Assembly: GCA_029907255.1 (NCBI GenBank)
Contig: JARYMF010000011.1
Span: 27,236 to 91,235, forward strand
Source of the DNA: Armatimonadota bacterium
GTDB lineage: Bacteria > Armatimonadota > UBA5829 > DTJY01
Reading direction: 5' to 3'
DNA length: 64,000 nt
The notes beneath the pieces were generated by a model. The model was not told the origin of the DNA. It did not search any database and was given only the letters and a program-made list of their open reading frames with translations. A program made the translations under genes and the position numbers. Below are positions 17,793 through 24,640 of this stretch, one piece after another (the stretch's first letter is position 1; the number at the start of each line of letters is the position of its first letter).

Positions 17793-18068
17793 TTGAATAA
17801 ACCTGATTTAATAAACGCGGTTGCTGAAAAGACCGGCATGAAGAAAGTTGATGTTGAAAAGGTAGTGAATGCTACCCTCGACGCCATCACCGAAGCGTTG
17901 AGTAAAAAGGAAGAGGTTTCGCTGGTTGGGTTCGGCACATTTGATGTGCGCACGCGTGGAGAAAGGACTGGGCGCAATCCAAGAACAGGCGAACAAATTA
18001 AAATCCCACCTAGCGCTAGCCCTGTTTTCAGACCAGGAAAAAAGCTTCGGGATGCCGTGTCACCTTAA
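17793..18068 (+). CDS. HU-type DNA-binding protein
   Basis: The start is TTG at 17793, giving MNKPDLINAVAEKTG, the classical HU opening; AAAGGGGGTGA lies just upstream. A GTG at 17784 would overlap that ribosome binding site. The 91-residue product has the HU fold: helices 1-2, VSLVGFGTFDV, the DNA-contacting arm RTGRNPRTGEQIKIP with its tip NP pair, and the closing FRPGKKLRDAV. It is a dimeric nucleoid protein that bends DNA. A strong terminator follows, so the gene is monocistronic. Confidence 0.97.
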   Translation: MNKPDLINAVAEKTGMKKVDVEKVVNATLDAITEALSKKEEVSLVGFGTFDVRTRGERTGRNPRTGEQIKIPPSASPVFRPGKKLRDAVSP

Positions 18069-18109
18069 TATTTAGCAGGCTTACACGGCATGTGGCGCAG
18101 GCAATATTT

Positions 18110-18134
18110 GGGAGGCAAAACAGCCTCCCTTTTC
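18110..18134 (+). terminator. Rho-independent terminator after HU
   Basis: GGGAGGC (18110-18116), loop AAAACA, GCCTCCC (18123-18129), then TTTTCT. It lies about 40 bases after the HU stop codon. Confidence 0.9.
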
Positions 18135-18140
18135 TGTTGC

Positions 18141-18326
18141 CTATTCTCGGAAGATTATTCCATGCTTGCTACAAATTAGGGCTGTACCTGTTTTAAGGCT
18201 TGGCTGAGATATTTCAAGCTGCTTATCACAGTTTTCGTGAGGACATGGTATGATTTTTTGGCCCTGATGAAACGCCTCGACGACTTTCCATACCTCCCTT
18301 GCGTAAGCATCTCTGGTCATTCTCAT
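18141..18326 (-). CDS. Small zinc-ribbon-like protein, 61 residues
   Basis: The frame starts ATG AGA ATG and has AGGAGGGG upstream, with 11 bases to the first ATG; a 3-codon frame (MPK, stop) sits between. The product has CPHENC near residue 28 and CSKHG near residue 52, so two Cys pairs or Cys/His could bind zinc. It has no signal peptide. I do not recognise a family; short zinc ribbons like this often bind nucleic acid or regulate. It ends 7 bases from the HU terminator and converges on HU. Confidence 0.6.
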   Translation of the reverse strand: MRMTRDAYAREVWKVVEAFHQGQKIIPCPHENCDKQLEISQPSLKTGTALICSKHGIIFRE

Positions 18327-18770
18327 TTAGGCATACCCCTCCTCTAATGCTTTTGCCGAAGGCAACGTAATCGAAGATTAACAAGAATCCTTGGCAATTT
18401 TCAGGGCCAAGGCGATTTTTATGTTTTATGCTATAAATTGACCATTGGATGTGCAAGTTATAGTAGACTTTGGGTAATTACTAAGTTTATTTACCCAAAA
18501 GAGGCATCGGATAATAGTGAAATTTGAGTTCGCCGTGGTGATGCATTTGCAACATAAATATAATAAGCCATCACTCGGTGCAAAATACCTAATCAAAGCA
18601 GTACTGAATTTGAATTCCCTCTGTACGTTAGCTACCCACTTGTGCTCGCTGGATAGGACAAAAGGTTTATATAACAGTGCTATAAAGTTCTTGCGCTTGG
18701 GCAGTGAACCTGATAAGATTTTTCTTGTCTTACCTAAATATAAGCCTGGTTGTTTTGAACGTTTATTTTT
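18327..18770. other. Intergenic region upstream of the second RbsC-type operon
   Basis: No convincing gene. An 85-codon frame at 18517-18774 lacks a ribosome binding site and runs into the start of the permease gene. A possible plus-strand promoter is TTGACC (18438-18443) with TATAGT 15 bases later. The upstream region of the small zinc protein is also here. No clear RNA fold was found. Confidence 0.4.
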
Positions 18771-19715
18771 ATGAAAAAGCCATTCCGTTACAATCTTGGG
18801 CGAATCATGCAGATTCGGGAGCTACCTGCCCTAGTTTTCTTGCTCTTGGCGGTTGTATTCCTTTGGAACAAGGCTCCGAACTTTGGTGAACATGCGAATC
18901 TACTCAGTATCGCTAGGGAAACAAGCATAGTAGGGATTATGGCAGTTGGAATGACTGCCGTCATTCTCACGGGCGGAATTGATTTGTCGGTTGCTTCAGT
19001 ACTAGCGCTCTCAGCTTCTGTAATTGCAATCCTTGCGGTTAATGGGTCAAACCTACTGATAGCAATATTGGCTGGGTTAGGAATAGGAACCGCGTGCGGT
19101 GCGTTGAACGGCTTACTCATTACTTTTTTGCGAATACCACCAATCATAACGACGCTTGGTACTATGGCAATATACCGAGCGGCTGTAACTTTATTCACCC
19201 AAGCAAAGTGGATTGGCCCGCTGCCGGCTGGAATGGCTTTTATAGGTAGCAAGATAACACCTGCTTTTATCCTCTTCTTAATTGCTACTATTACGTCACT
19301 TTTTTTATGGAAGTGTAGGTTAGGCAGGTATATCCAAGCCATCGGCGGCAATGAGAATGCTGTGCATCTGTCGGGAATAAGCGTGCGCAAAGTAAAGCTA
19401 CTGGTTTATATGTTGAACGGCTTTCTTGCGACGGTCGCAGGTTTAGTAATGGCGTCTTCAGCAAATTCAGCTCAAGCGAATATGGCATTGGGATATGAGT
19501 TAAATGTAATCGCTGCCGTGGTTATTGGCGGAACAAGCATATCAGGCGGGCAAGGTTCAGTCATTGGCTCGGTCCTTGGTGCTGCCATCATGTCTGTTTT
19601 ATACAGTGCGCTTATCTTGTTAGACGCCTCAATCTATTGGCATAAGTTAATCTTGGGCGGAGTAATTCTTGCAGCTGTGTTGCTCGATAAATTCCGATAC
19701 CTGACAAAACAATGA
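18771..19715 (+). CDS. Sugar ABC importer permease (RbsC family), first of a pair
   Basis: The 314-residue integral membrane protein has the RbsC landmarks GMTAVILTGGIDLSVAS, FLRIPPIITTLGTMAIYRA, AIGGNENAVHLSGI and AAVVIGGTSISGGQGSVIG. It is translationally coupled to the next gene through an ATGA overlap (its stop is inside the start of the neighbour). The pairing with a second, different permease suggests a heterodimeric channel, as in some autoinducer-2 and rhamnose importers. The start is ATG with a poor ribosome binding site. Confidence 0.9.
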   Translation: MKKPFRYNLGRIMQIRELPALVFLLLAVVFLWNKAPNFGEHANLLSIARETSIVGIMAVGMTAVILTGGIDLSVASVLALSASVIAILAVNGSNLLIAILAGLGIGTACGALNGLLITFLRIPPIITTLGTMAIYRAAVTLFTQAKWIGPLPAGMAFIGSKITPAFILFLIATITSLFLWKCRLGRYIQAIGGNENAVHLSGISVRKVKLLVYMLNGFLATVAGLVMASSANSAQANMALGYELNVIAAVVIGGTSISGGQGSVIGSVLGAAIMSVLYSALILLDASIYWHKLILGGVILAAVLLDKFRYLTKQ

Positions 19716-20686
19716 GTTCAATCCTTAGGTCGAAAGAATTAGCAGTCTTTATCCTTTTTGTGGTTGTATTTGCATTTTTCACGATGCAAACCGAACGTTT
19801 TGCAGCTCCGGACAACCTATTCAACGTTGCGCGCCAATATTCGGAGCTGGCAGTGGTATCCGTCGGGTTGACGATGGTTATAATAACCGGCGGAATTGAT
19901 ATATCCGTTGGCTCAGTAGTTGGATTGTCCTCTGTGCTGGTTGGCGTTCTTAGTTCAATTTTAGGCTTGAACATTTGGGTTTCATGCGTTATAGCCGTTT
20001 TTGCTGGGTTGGGATGTGGATTAATCAACGGCCTTTTCATTACGAAAGCAAAATTACAGCCAATTGTTGTCACGCTTGCTATGATGAGCGCAGCGCGAGG
20101 GCTTGCATATGTTCTGACTCGGGGAAGTTCAATTTCGGGGTTTCCGGATGCTTTTGCTGCGCTAGGGCAGAAAGCGATTGGTCCAATTCCATGGATAGGG
20201 TATATTCCACTGCCTGTGTTTATTGCTCTTATATTAGTAATGCTTGGCGTACTCTTGCTCAGAAGGACAGCGCTAGGAAGAGGAATATATGCGGTTGGTG
20301 CAAGCGAGGAGGCGTCGAGACTTTCTGGAATAAACGTTTTTAGAATAAAGTTATTCGCCTACTCATTTACCGGTTTGCTGTGTGGATTGGGAGGCGTAAT
20401 GATGGCTGCAAGGCTGGTATCCTCAGTGCCCGACGCCGGTGCCAATTTTGAATTTGAGGCAATCACCGCAGTTGTAATGGGAGGAAGTAGCCTCAGAGGT
20501 GGCGAAGGAAACATAACAGGTACAATAATAGGTGTTGGGGTAATGGCAATCTTAAGAAATGGCTTGAATCTTATAGGAGTCCCGGATATTTGGCAGGGAT
20601 TATTTCTTGGTGTAGTTCTAATACTAGCTGTTCTAGCTGATAATCTAAGAAATGCATTGCGTGAAAGGCTGAAGTTGCAATTTTGA
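19712..20686 (+). CDS. Sugar ABC importer permease (RbsC family), second of a pair
   Basis: The 324-residue membrane protein starts inside the stop of the first permease gene. Landmarks are GLTMVIITGGIDISVGSVVG, VVTLAMMSAARGLAYV, AVGASEEASRLSGIN and AVVMGGSSLRGGEGN. Its sequence differs throughout from its partner, so the two would form a heterodimer. The binding protein follows 18 bases later. No ATPase gene is next to them. Confidence 0.9.
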   Translation: MSSILRSKELAVFILFVVVFAFFTMQTERFAAPDNLFNVARQYSELAVVSVGLTMVIITGGIDISVGSVVGLSSVLVGVLSSILGLNIWVSCVIAVFAGLGCGLINGLFITKAKLQPIVVTLAMMSAARGLAYVLTRGSSISGFPDAFAALGQKAIGPIPWIGYIPLPVFIALILVMLGVLLLRRTALGRGIYAVGASEEASRLSGINVFRIKLFAYSFTGLLCGLGGVMMAARLVSSVPDAGANFEFEAITAVVMGGSSLRGGEGNITGTIIGVGVMAILRNGLNLIGVPDIWQGLFLGVVLILAVLADNLRNALRERLKLQF

Positions 20687-20704
20687 GAGGAGGAACAACC
20701 AACG

Positions 20705-21757
20705 TTGGACATGAAAATTAAGAATCGACTTTTTTGCTGGGTCGCATCAATACTGCTAACAGCAACAATAATTTTTTACGCAACAAGTTGTTCACAAAAA
20801 CCCACTGCACCCATAAAACCGAAGAAACCGCAAGCGGCTAAACAAGAGACACGCAAGCGCAAGATTGTGTTCGTAATGAAGCTCGTTGGTATACCTTATA
20901 CGAATGCTTGTGAGCGGGGAATGAAGAAAGCTGCGGAGGAACTTGGCATAGAGGCAAGTTTTCTTGGGCCTCCTGGAGCTGCTGACATAATAAAACAAAT
21001 TAATATCATTGAAGATCAAATCTCAGCTGGCGTGGATGCAATTGTAGTGTCACCTAATGATGACAAAGCGATAATTCCTGTTATTGAAAAAGCTACAAAA
21101 ATGGGAATCAAGGTGTTTACTTGGGATTCAGACGCACCCGCGAGCAAGCGCATTTTTTATGTTGCAGCAGCCGACGATGTTGGCATCGGGCGCGATATTA
21201 TAGATCGAATTGCAAAAGACATTGGCGGGAAGGGTAAAGTTGCCATAATGTCTGGCGGTCCAAATGCGCTCAACCTAAATTTGCATATCAAAGGTGTCGA
21301 AGAGGGTGCAAAAAAGTACCCAGGTATTAAAATTGTTACACCCTATTTATACAATAATGACGACCAACAGCAAGCTATTACAGCAGCGGTAACCATGCTC
21401 CAACGGCATCCAGATCTTGCCGCATTTGCATGTGTGAATTCCCCTGGTGTGCCCGGTGTGGCACGTGCGCTTATCCAAACCGGAAAGGAAGGTAAGGTTA
21501 AAGTATGGGGGCTTTCTTTGCCAAGCGAGAATCGCGATTACATTAAGAAGGGCATTGTTAATGGTTTGATACTTTGGGACCCTGCAAAGCTCACATATCT
21601 CGCTACTAAGCTTGTCAACGACTATCTAGACGGAAAGAAACCAGTTGATGGGATGACTGTACCGGGCATCGGAAAGCTAAAAGTAAGCAAAGACGGTGTT
21701 ATTATAATGCCAGGTGTTGTTATTACTAAAGAGAATGTAGACCAATTTGATTTCTAA
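20705..21757 (+). CDS. Sugar ABC importer substrate-binding lipoprotein (RbsB/XylF type)
   Basis: AGGAGG at 20688-20693 is 11 bases before TTG 20705, which is taken as the start; an ATG at 20711 is the alternative. The 350-residue protein has a lipoprotein signal ending in ATSC, then a linker rich in Pro and Lys, then a type 1 periplasmic-binding fold: KIVFVMKLVGIPYTNACERG, DAIVVSPNDDKAIIPVI, KVFTWDSDAP, KVAIMSGGPNALN and AFACVNSPGVPGVARAL. It belongs to the group that includes rhamnose- and autoinducer-2-binding proteins. With the two permeases it makes an importer lacking only its ATPase. Confidence 0.9.
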   Translation: MDMKIKNRLFCWVASILLTATIIFYATSCSQKPTAPIKPKKPQAAKQETRKRKIVFVMKLVGIPYTNACERGMKKAAEELGIEASFLGPPGAADIIKQINIIEDQISAGVDAIVVSPNDDKAIIPVIEKATKMGIKVFTWDSDAPASKRIFYVAAADDVGIGRDIIDRIAKDIGGKGKVAIMSGGPNALNLNLHIKGVEEGAKKYPGIKIVTPYLYNNDDQQQAITAAVTMLQRHPDLAAFACVNSPGVPGVARALIQTGKEGKVKVWGLSLPSENRDYIKKGIVNGLILWDPAKLTYLATKLVNDYLDGKKPVDGMTVPGIGKLKVSKDGVIIMPGVVITKENVDQFDF

Positions 21758-21826
21758 GTTTATACGCTTTGATAGTTTGGAAAATCATACTAGCTCATAT
21801 CTATTTAGCCCGAAAGGAACACACTT

Positions 21827-22123
21827 GTGGAACGACACGTTCTTGAATGGGACCCATCGTGGGATGATGATTGGCAGGCAGCTCAACCTGATTTGGAAAG
21901 GTTGATAGAAGAAGGACATCCGCCTGAACCTACAAAAGCGGTTGAGTACTACAAATATGGGTTCATGATGCGCAAGAAACACCCTGTTCATCCATGGCCT
22001 GAGATTGAAAGAGAAATTTACCAAGATTATATGACAGGCCAATTTGAATTCGGCGAAGAAGATTGGGAAGAAGCCCGAAGGTATATTCATGCAGGTTGGT
22101 TGGGCGCCGAAAGGTGCAAGTAA
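21827..22123 (+). CDS. Small acidic protein of unknown function, 98 residues
   Basis: GTG start with AAAGGA a suitable distance upstream. The protein is acidic and unusually rich in Trp, Glu and Pro (EWDPSWDDDWQAAQPDLERL near the start, GEEDWEEARRYIHAGWLG near the end). There is no signal peptide or membrane segment. I do not recognise it. Its last codons overlap the left arm of a perfect 15-bp inverted repeat, so part of the coding sequence is also RNA structure. Confidence 0.55.
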   Translation: MERHVLEWDPSWDDDWQAAQPDLERLIEEGHPPEPTKAVEYYKYGFMMRKKHPVHPWPEIEREIYQDYMTGQFEFGEEDWEEARRYIHAGWLGAERCK

Positions 22124-22143
22124 TCATAAATATACCTTCGGGC
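22073..22143 (+). repeat. 15-bp perfect inverted repeat with nested GAAA-loop hairpin
   Basis: GCCCGAAGGTATATT at 22073-22087 pairs perfectly with AATATACCTTCGGGC at 22129-22143. Inside the 41-base loop GCGCC-GAAA-GGTGC forms a second hairpin with a GNRA tetraloop. The element straddles the stop codon of the 98-residue protein. No T run follows, so it is not a simple terminator. Confidence 0.75.
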
Positions 22144-22168
22144 GTTATCATTGGAAGCAGTTTGATCG

Positions 22169-22801
22169 TTAGGCCATTTTTTCAATCTCTTCCTCCCGCA
22201 CAGAAGCTCCGAGTATTCCACCGCCCGCTGCTGCGGCCCATGCTAAAATTGAGCTAATGACAAAATAAATGGCCCCATTTCTGGCGGTACTGAGCGCAGT
22301 TCTAGCTTCGGCGACATTTAGTTGCGAAAGAGCTGTTAACATATTCTGGGTTGCTCCCAACAGCCAGCTAATGCCAAATGCACTAAGTACTGTTCCGCCC
22401 ATAAGCGCCAGCGCCCAGACCATGGTTCCCTGCGTGAGGCCATTTTTCATGCCAGCCACAGCCGCCATTCGTCCGGCAATATATCCGCCAACAAATAGCA
22501 CAACCAACATGCTGATGCCAGACCATATTCCTATGAAATTACTGAAGCGGGTTGCGAAATCCGGAGCAGCGGGGCTGTATAGACTAAGGGCAACAGCAAG
22601 ACCGCATGCGCCAAGAACAACCTGAGCTGCAAGCGCTACGAGAAATCCCGCCCAAACTGGGCCCCAACGCACTCGGTCACGAGTCCATGCGATTGCTTCA
22701 GCGCGTGTTCCTACTGTGGGAACGGCAGCTGCCATGGCAGCTGCTCCCCCTTTTCTTCCTGCTTCTTCGCTAGGCAGGTTTTCCTGCTTTTGTTCTTCCA
22801 T
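22169..22801 (-). CDS. Membrane protein of unknown function, four helices
   Basis: AAAGGAGGT lies 8 bases before the ATG. The 210-residue protein has an Ala-rich soluble N-terminus (about 45 residues), then four hydrophobic segments: VWAGFLVALAAQVVLGACG, IWSGISMLVVLFVGGYIAGR, TMVWALALMGGTVLSAFG and AIYFVISSILAWAAAAGG. The motif GGYIAGRMA and NGLTQGTMVWA recall small bacterial YrzE/TIGR04086-like membrane proteins of unknown role. The C-terminus is charged and cytoplasmic. It is divergent from the c-di-GMP riboswitch unit. Confidence 0.75.
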   Translation of the reverse strand: MEEQKQENLPSEEAGRKGGAAAMAAAVPTVGTRAEAIAWTRDRVRWGPVWAGFLVALAAQVVLGACGLAVALSLYSPAAPDFATRFSNFIGIWSGISMLVVLFVGGYIAGRMAAVAGMKNGLTQGTMVWALALMGGTVLSAFGISWLLGATQNMLTALSQLNVAEARTALSTARNGAIYFVISSILAWAAAAGGGILGASVREEEIEKMA

Positions 22802-22977
22802 TGCAAGTACCTCCTTTATGATGAAGCAAATAGCACGATTTCCTTCATCTTTTGATTTTTGCCCGCATTTGCTTTGGTTTAAAACATTACCGTCTCATAT
22901 AAAACTAGCAATCCTTACAGCACGAGTTTTTGGGTGGCATGGCATAATCTCAGTGTAAGCAAAAAGTGAATAGCGTC

Positions 22978-23070
22978 GCGGACGACAAAGGCAAATCACT
23001 CGAAAGGGTGAGACGCAAAGCCATGGATCTAACCCAGTAGGCAGCGGTAGATAGCCGAAGGTCTCCCGAA
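22978..23070 (+). promoter_or_regulatory. Cyclic di-GMP-I (GEMM-I) riboswitch aptamer
   Basis: The RNA has the conserved core of the class I c-di-GMP riboswitch: AAAGGCAAA, the stem TCACTC-GAAA-GGGTGA with its GAAA tetraloop, the hallmark GACGCAAAGCC, then CATGG, and the tetraloop receptor pair TCTAACC with GGTAGA followed by TAGCC. Order and spacing match the Vibrio Vc2 aptamer as I remember it. It lies on the plus strand upstream of the 64-residue protein gene. The outer boundaries are approximate. Confidence 0.9.
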
Positions 23071-23090
23071 AGAAGTTGATAGCGGGGGTG

Positions 23091-23131
23091 CGGCAGGGAA
23101 GCTGAATACTGGTATGACAGCCAGGCTGCCG
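23091..23131 (+). promoter_or_regulatory. Putative antiterminator hairpin of the riboswitch
   Basis: CGGCAG (23091-23096) pairs with CTGCCG (23126-23131), with an inner GCTG/CAGC pairing. It would use bases 23121-23131, which are also the left arm of the downstream terminator, so the two folds exclude each other. Confidence 0.55.
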
Positions 23132-23232
23132 AAACGACAGTCGCATTATAGGCGCGCTGAGCCACTACCAAAAAGTGTATTTGAGTATAGCAGTGCGCGC
23201 GACTGAGGTTTCAGCAGCCTGGTTTTCTTTTT
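23121..23232 (+). terminator. Long intrinsic terminator of the c-di-GMP riboswitch
   Basis: CCAGGCTGC, GAAAC and CAGTCGC (23121-23144) pair in order with GCGACTG, GTTTC and GCAGCCTGG (23199-23222), making 21 base pairs broken by one single and one double mismatch. TTTTCTTTTT follows immediately (23223-23232). The ribosome binding site of the 64-residue gene comes only after it, so forming it would stop transcription before the gene. Confidence 0.7.
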
Positions 23233-23260
23233 AGCTGGTTGCAAGGAGGAGGGACCGAAA

Positions 23261-23455
23261 ATGACGATACCTGAAGCCAAACAATACATTGGGAAAAACT
23301 GTTGGATAAGCTGGACCGACCGTCTGGGCCAAGAACATAGCAAAGTCTTGCAGGTTGAGGACCTGCAGTTCATCCCGCTCTACGGAGCGTATATAATCGG
23401 CGACACTGAGGAAGTTCGACTGGACAGAGTTACTCAGATCCGTGCTTTGGACTGA
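23261..23455 (+). CDS. Riboswitch-controlled 64-residue protein
   Basis: AAGGAGGAGGG lies 7 bases before the ATG, a very strong ribosome binding site. The product is small and soluble, with no signal peptide, and looks all-beta: NCWISWTDRLGQEHSK, VEDLQFIPLYGAYIIGDTEEV and RLDRVTQI could form a small barrel. I do not recognise the family. Its control by a cyclic di-GMP aptamer suggests a role in surface attachment, exopolysaccharide or motility, but this rests on context alone. The message probably ends at the terminator near 23652. Confidence 0.7.
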   Translation: MTIPEAKQYIGKNCWISWTDRLGQEHSKVLQVEDLQFIPLYGAYIIGDTEEVRLDRVTQIRALD

Positions 23456-23520
23456 GTAGTTGACTGGCAAATTTACTAATGCACCTAGCATTTCCGGGCA
23501 AGCAGCATCGTGAGGTATTG

Positions 23521-23610
23521 AAAGGAGGTTGTGTTAAGCGTTACCCAAGTGCAGGTCTGAGGCCATCCCCTCCTGTCCCTAAGCAACCGTCGGTCTCAGG
23601 TCTGTGAAGT
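23521..23610 (+). ncRNA. Structured RNA element with possible pseudoknot
   Basis: CAGGTCTGAGGCC (23552-23564) pairs with GGTCTCAGGTCTG (23592-23604) with three G-U pairs. Its 27-base loop contains CCTCCT, which can pair with AGGAGG just upstream (23523-23528), forming a pseudoknot. That AGGAGG would otherwise serve a 9-codon frame starting GTG at 23531. A strong terminator follows. It is either the 3' untranslated end of the riboswitch transcript or an independent small RNA. I could not match it to a known RNA family. Confidence 0.5.
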
Positions 23611-23611
23611 A

Positions 23612-23652
23612 GGGATGGGTAGCCGTGCCCCCTACCCATCCCTTTTCCTTTT
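23612..23652 (+). terminator. Strong Rho-independent terminator
   Basis: GGGATGGGTAG pairs perfectly with CTACCCATCCC across a 9-base loop and is followed by TTTTCCTTTT. It ends the transcript carrying the 64-residue gene. Confidence 0.9.
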
Positions 23653-23680
23653 AATATTTTGTTTAGTTGAGAATAGCATA

Positions 23681-23756
23681 CAAAAAGGGCGTAAGTCTCG
23701 CGTTCCCCCGAACCCATCAAAACTGAGCTGCGAGAACTCACGCCCTTCTTTTTAGA
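23681..23756 (-). terminator. Bidirectional terminator at the end of the pyr operon
   Basis: AAGGGCGT (23685-23692) pairs with ACGCCCTT (23740-23747), and the stem continues with AGT/ACT and CTCGC/GCGAG around one mismatch and one bulge. A small GTTC-CCCC-GAAC hairpin lies in the loop. TTTTTG follows on the minus strand and CTTTTTAG on the plus strand, so it can end the pyr message from the right and back up the terminator on the left. Confidence 0.8.
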
Positions 23757-23853
23757 CGAAGGCTTTTCTATGTTTGTTCGATCTAGATGATTTGGAAAAA
23801 AGCCAAGGGGTTAATAAGCCTAGCGTTTGTTAGTTGATATCGTTGAGCAAGGC

Positions 23854-24576
23854 TTATTGTTGCGAAATCTCACTAAGTATGAGTTCTGCTGCTTTTTGTC
23901 TATCTTTTGCCGCGGTAATTGCTCTGCCGATGACAAGATAATCGGCACCGTTTTTTAAAGCTTCCCCAGGGGTCATTATTCGAACTTGATCATTAGCCGC
24001 TGCCCATTTTGGTCTTACGCCAGGCGTCACGACGATGAATTCGGGCCCACATGCAGCTTTTACGGGTATGATTTCGTGAGGTGATGCAACAACCCCTGCC
24101 AAACCCGAGCTTTGGGCCAAAACTGCTAAATGCGTAACATGGTTTTCAAGAAGCATTGGAATGGATAATTCTTCGTGGAGGACTTGCGCGCTGATGCTTG
24201 TAAGTACTGTTACGCCAATAATCATTGGAGCTTCGACTCCAAGGCGATGTGCTTCATCTTTCGCTGCTTCGACTGCTGCACGCATCATTGCCGACCCACC
24301 GGAGGCATGGACGTTGAGCATCCAAATGCCCATTCGAACTGCAGCTCTTGTTGCGCTAGCGACTGTGTTTGGGATGTCATGAAACTTGCAATCGTAAAAT
24401 ATTTTCTCCGCTCCAGCCTTTCGAAGCGAGTCAAAAATCTGCGGTCCTGTAGAGTTGAAAAGTTCGAGGCCAACTTTAAATGCGCCAACATAGTCGTTTA
24501 ATTCTCGAACAAGGTTTACGGCCTCGCTCTCGCTGCTTACATCCAGCGCGAGGATTATTTTGTTTTTCATTGACAT
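23854..24576 (-). CDS. pyrF: Orotidine 5'-phosphate decarboxylase
   Basis: PyrF decarboxylates OMP to UMP, the last step of de novo pyrimidine synthesis. The start is placed at 24574-24576 (MSMKNKIILALDV); the longer frame upstream overlaps pyrD and is not protein-like. The 240-residue product has the family signature DCKFHDIPNTV near residue 60, with the catalytic Asp-Lys-Asp set, and the phosphate-binding end VTPGVRPKWAAAND and YLVIGRAIT. The ribosome binding site is weak. It is the last gene of the pyr operon and is followed by a bidirectional terminator. Confidence 0.97.
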   Translation of the reverse strand: MSMKNKIILALDVSSESEAVNLVRELNDYVGAFKVGLELFNSTGPQIFDSLRKAGAEKIFYDCKFHDIPNTVASATRAAVRMGIWMLNVHASGGSAMMRAAVEAAKDEAHRLGVEAPMIIGVTVLTSISAQVLHEELSIPMLLENHVTHLAVLAQSSGLAGVVASPHEIIPVKAACGPEFIVVTPGVRPKWAAANDQVRIMTPGEALKNGADYLVIGRAITAAKDRQKAAELILSEISQQ

Positions 24577-24640
24577 GTGATTTCTACCAGCCTTTTGCTT
24601 GTTTTTATTCGCGTTAGTTTGACTTAATGGACATGCAGCA

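Larger units (their letters stand above)
22802..23260 (+). other. Untranslated region holding the c-di-GMP switch
   Basis: No protein gene. From left to right it contains the upstream region of the membrane protein on the minus strand, a possible plus-strand -10 (CATAAT near 22943-22948), the cyclic di-GMP aptamer, two competing hairpins, a T run and the Shine-Dalgarno of the 64-residue gene. Confidence 0.7.

Noticed and set aside
17585..17800. 71-codon open frame before HU
   Set aside because: AT-rich upstream region that ends over the HU ribosome binding site; no ribosome binding site of its own.
18517..18774. 85-codon open frame before the first RbsC-type permease of the pair
   Set aside because: No ribosome binding site, no recognisable composition, and it runs into the permease start.
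23461..23652. Signal recognition particle RNA or 6S RNA
   Set aside because: The GNAR tetraloop and conserved SRP loop sequence are missing, and no 6S-type central bubble could be drawn, so it is left as an unassigned structured RNA.
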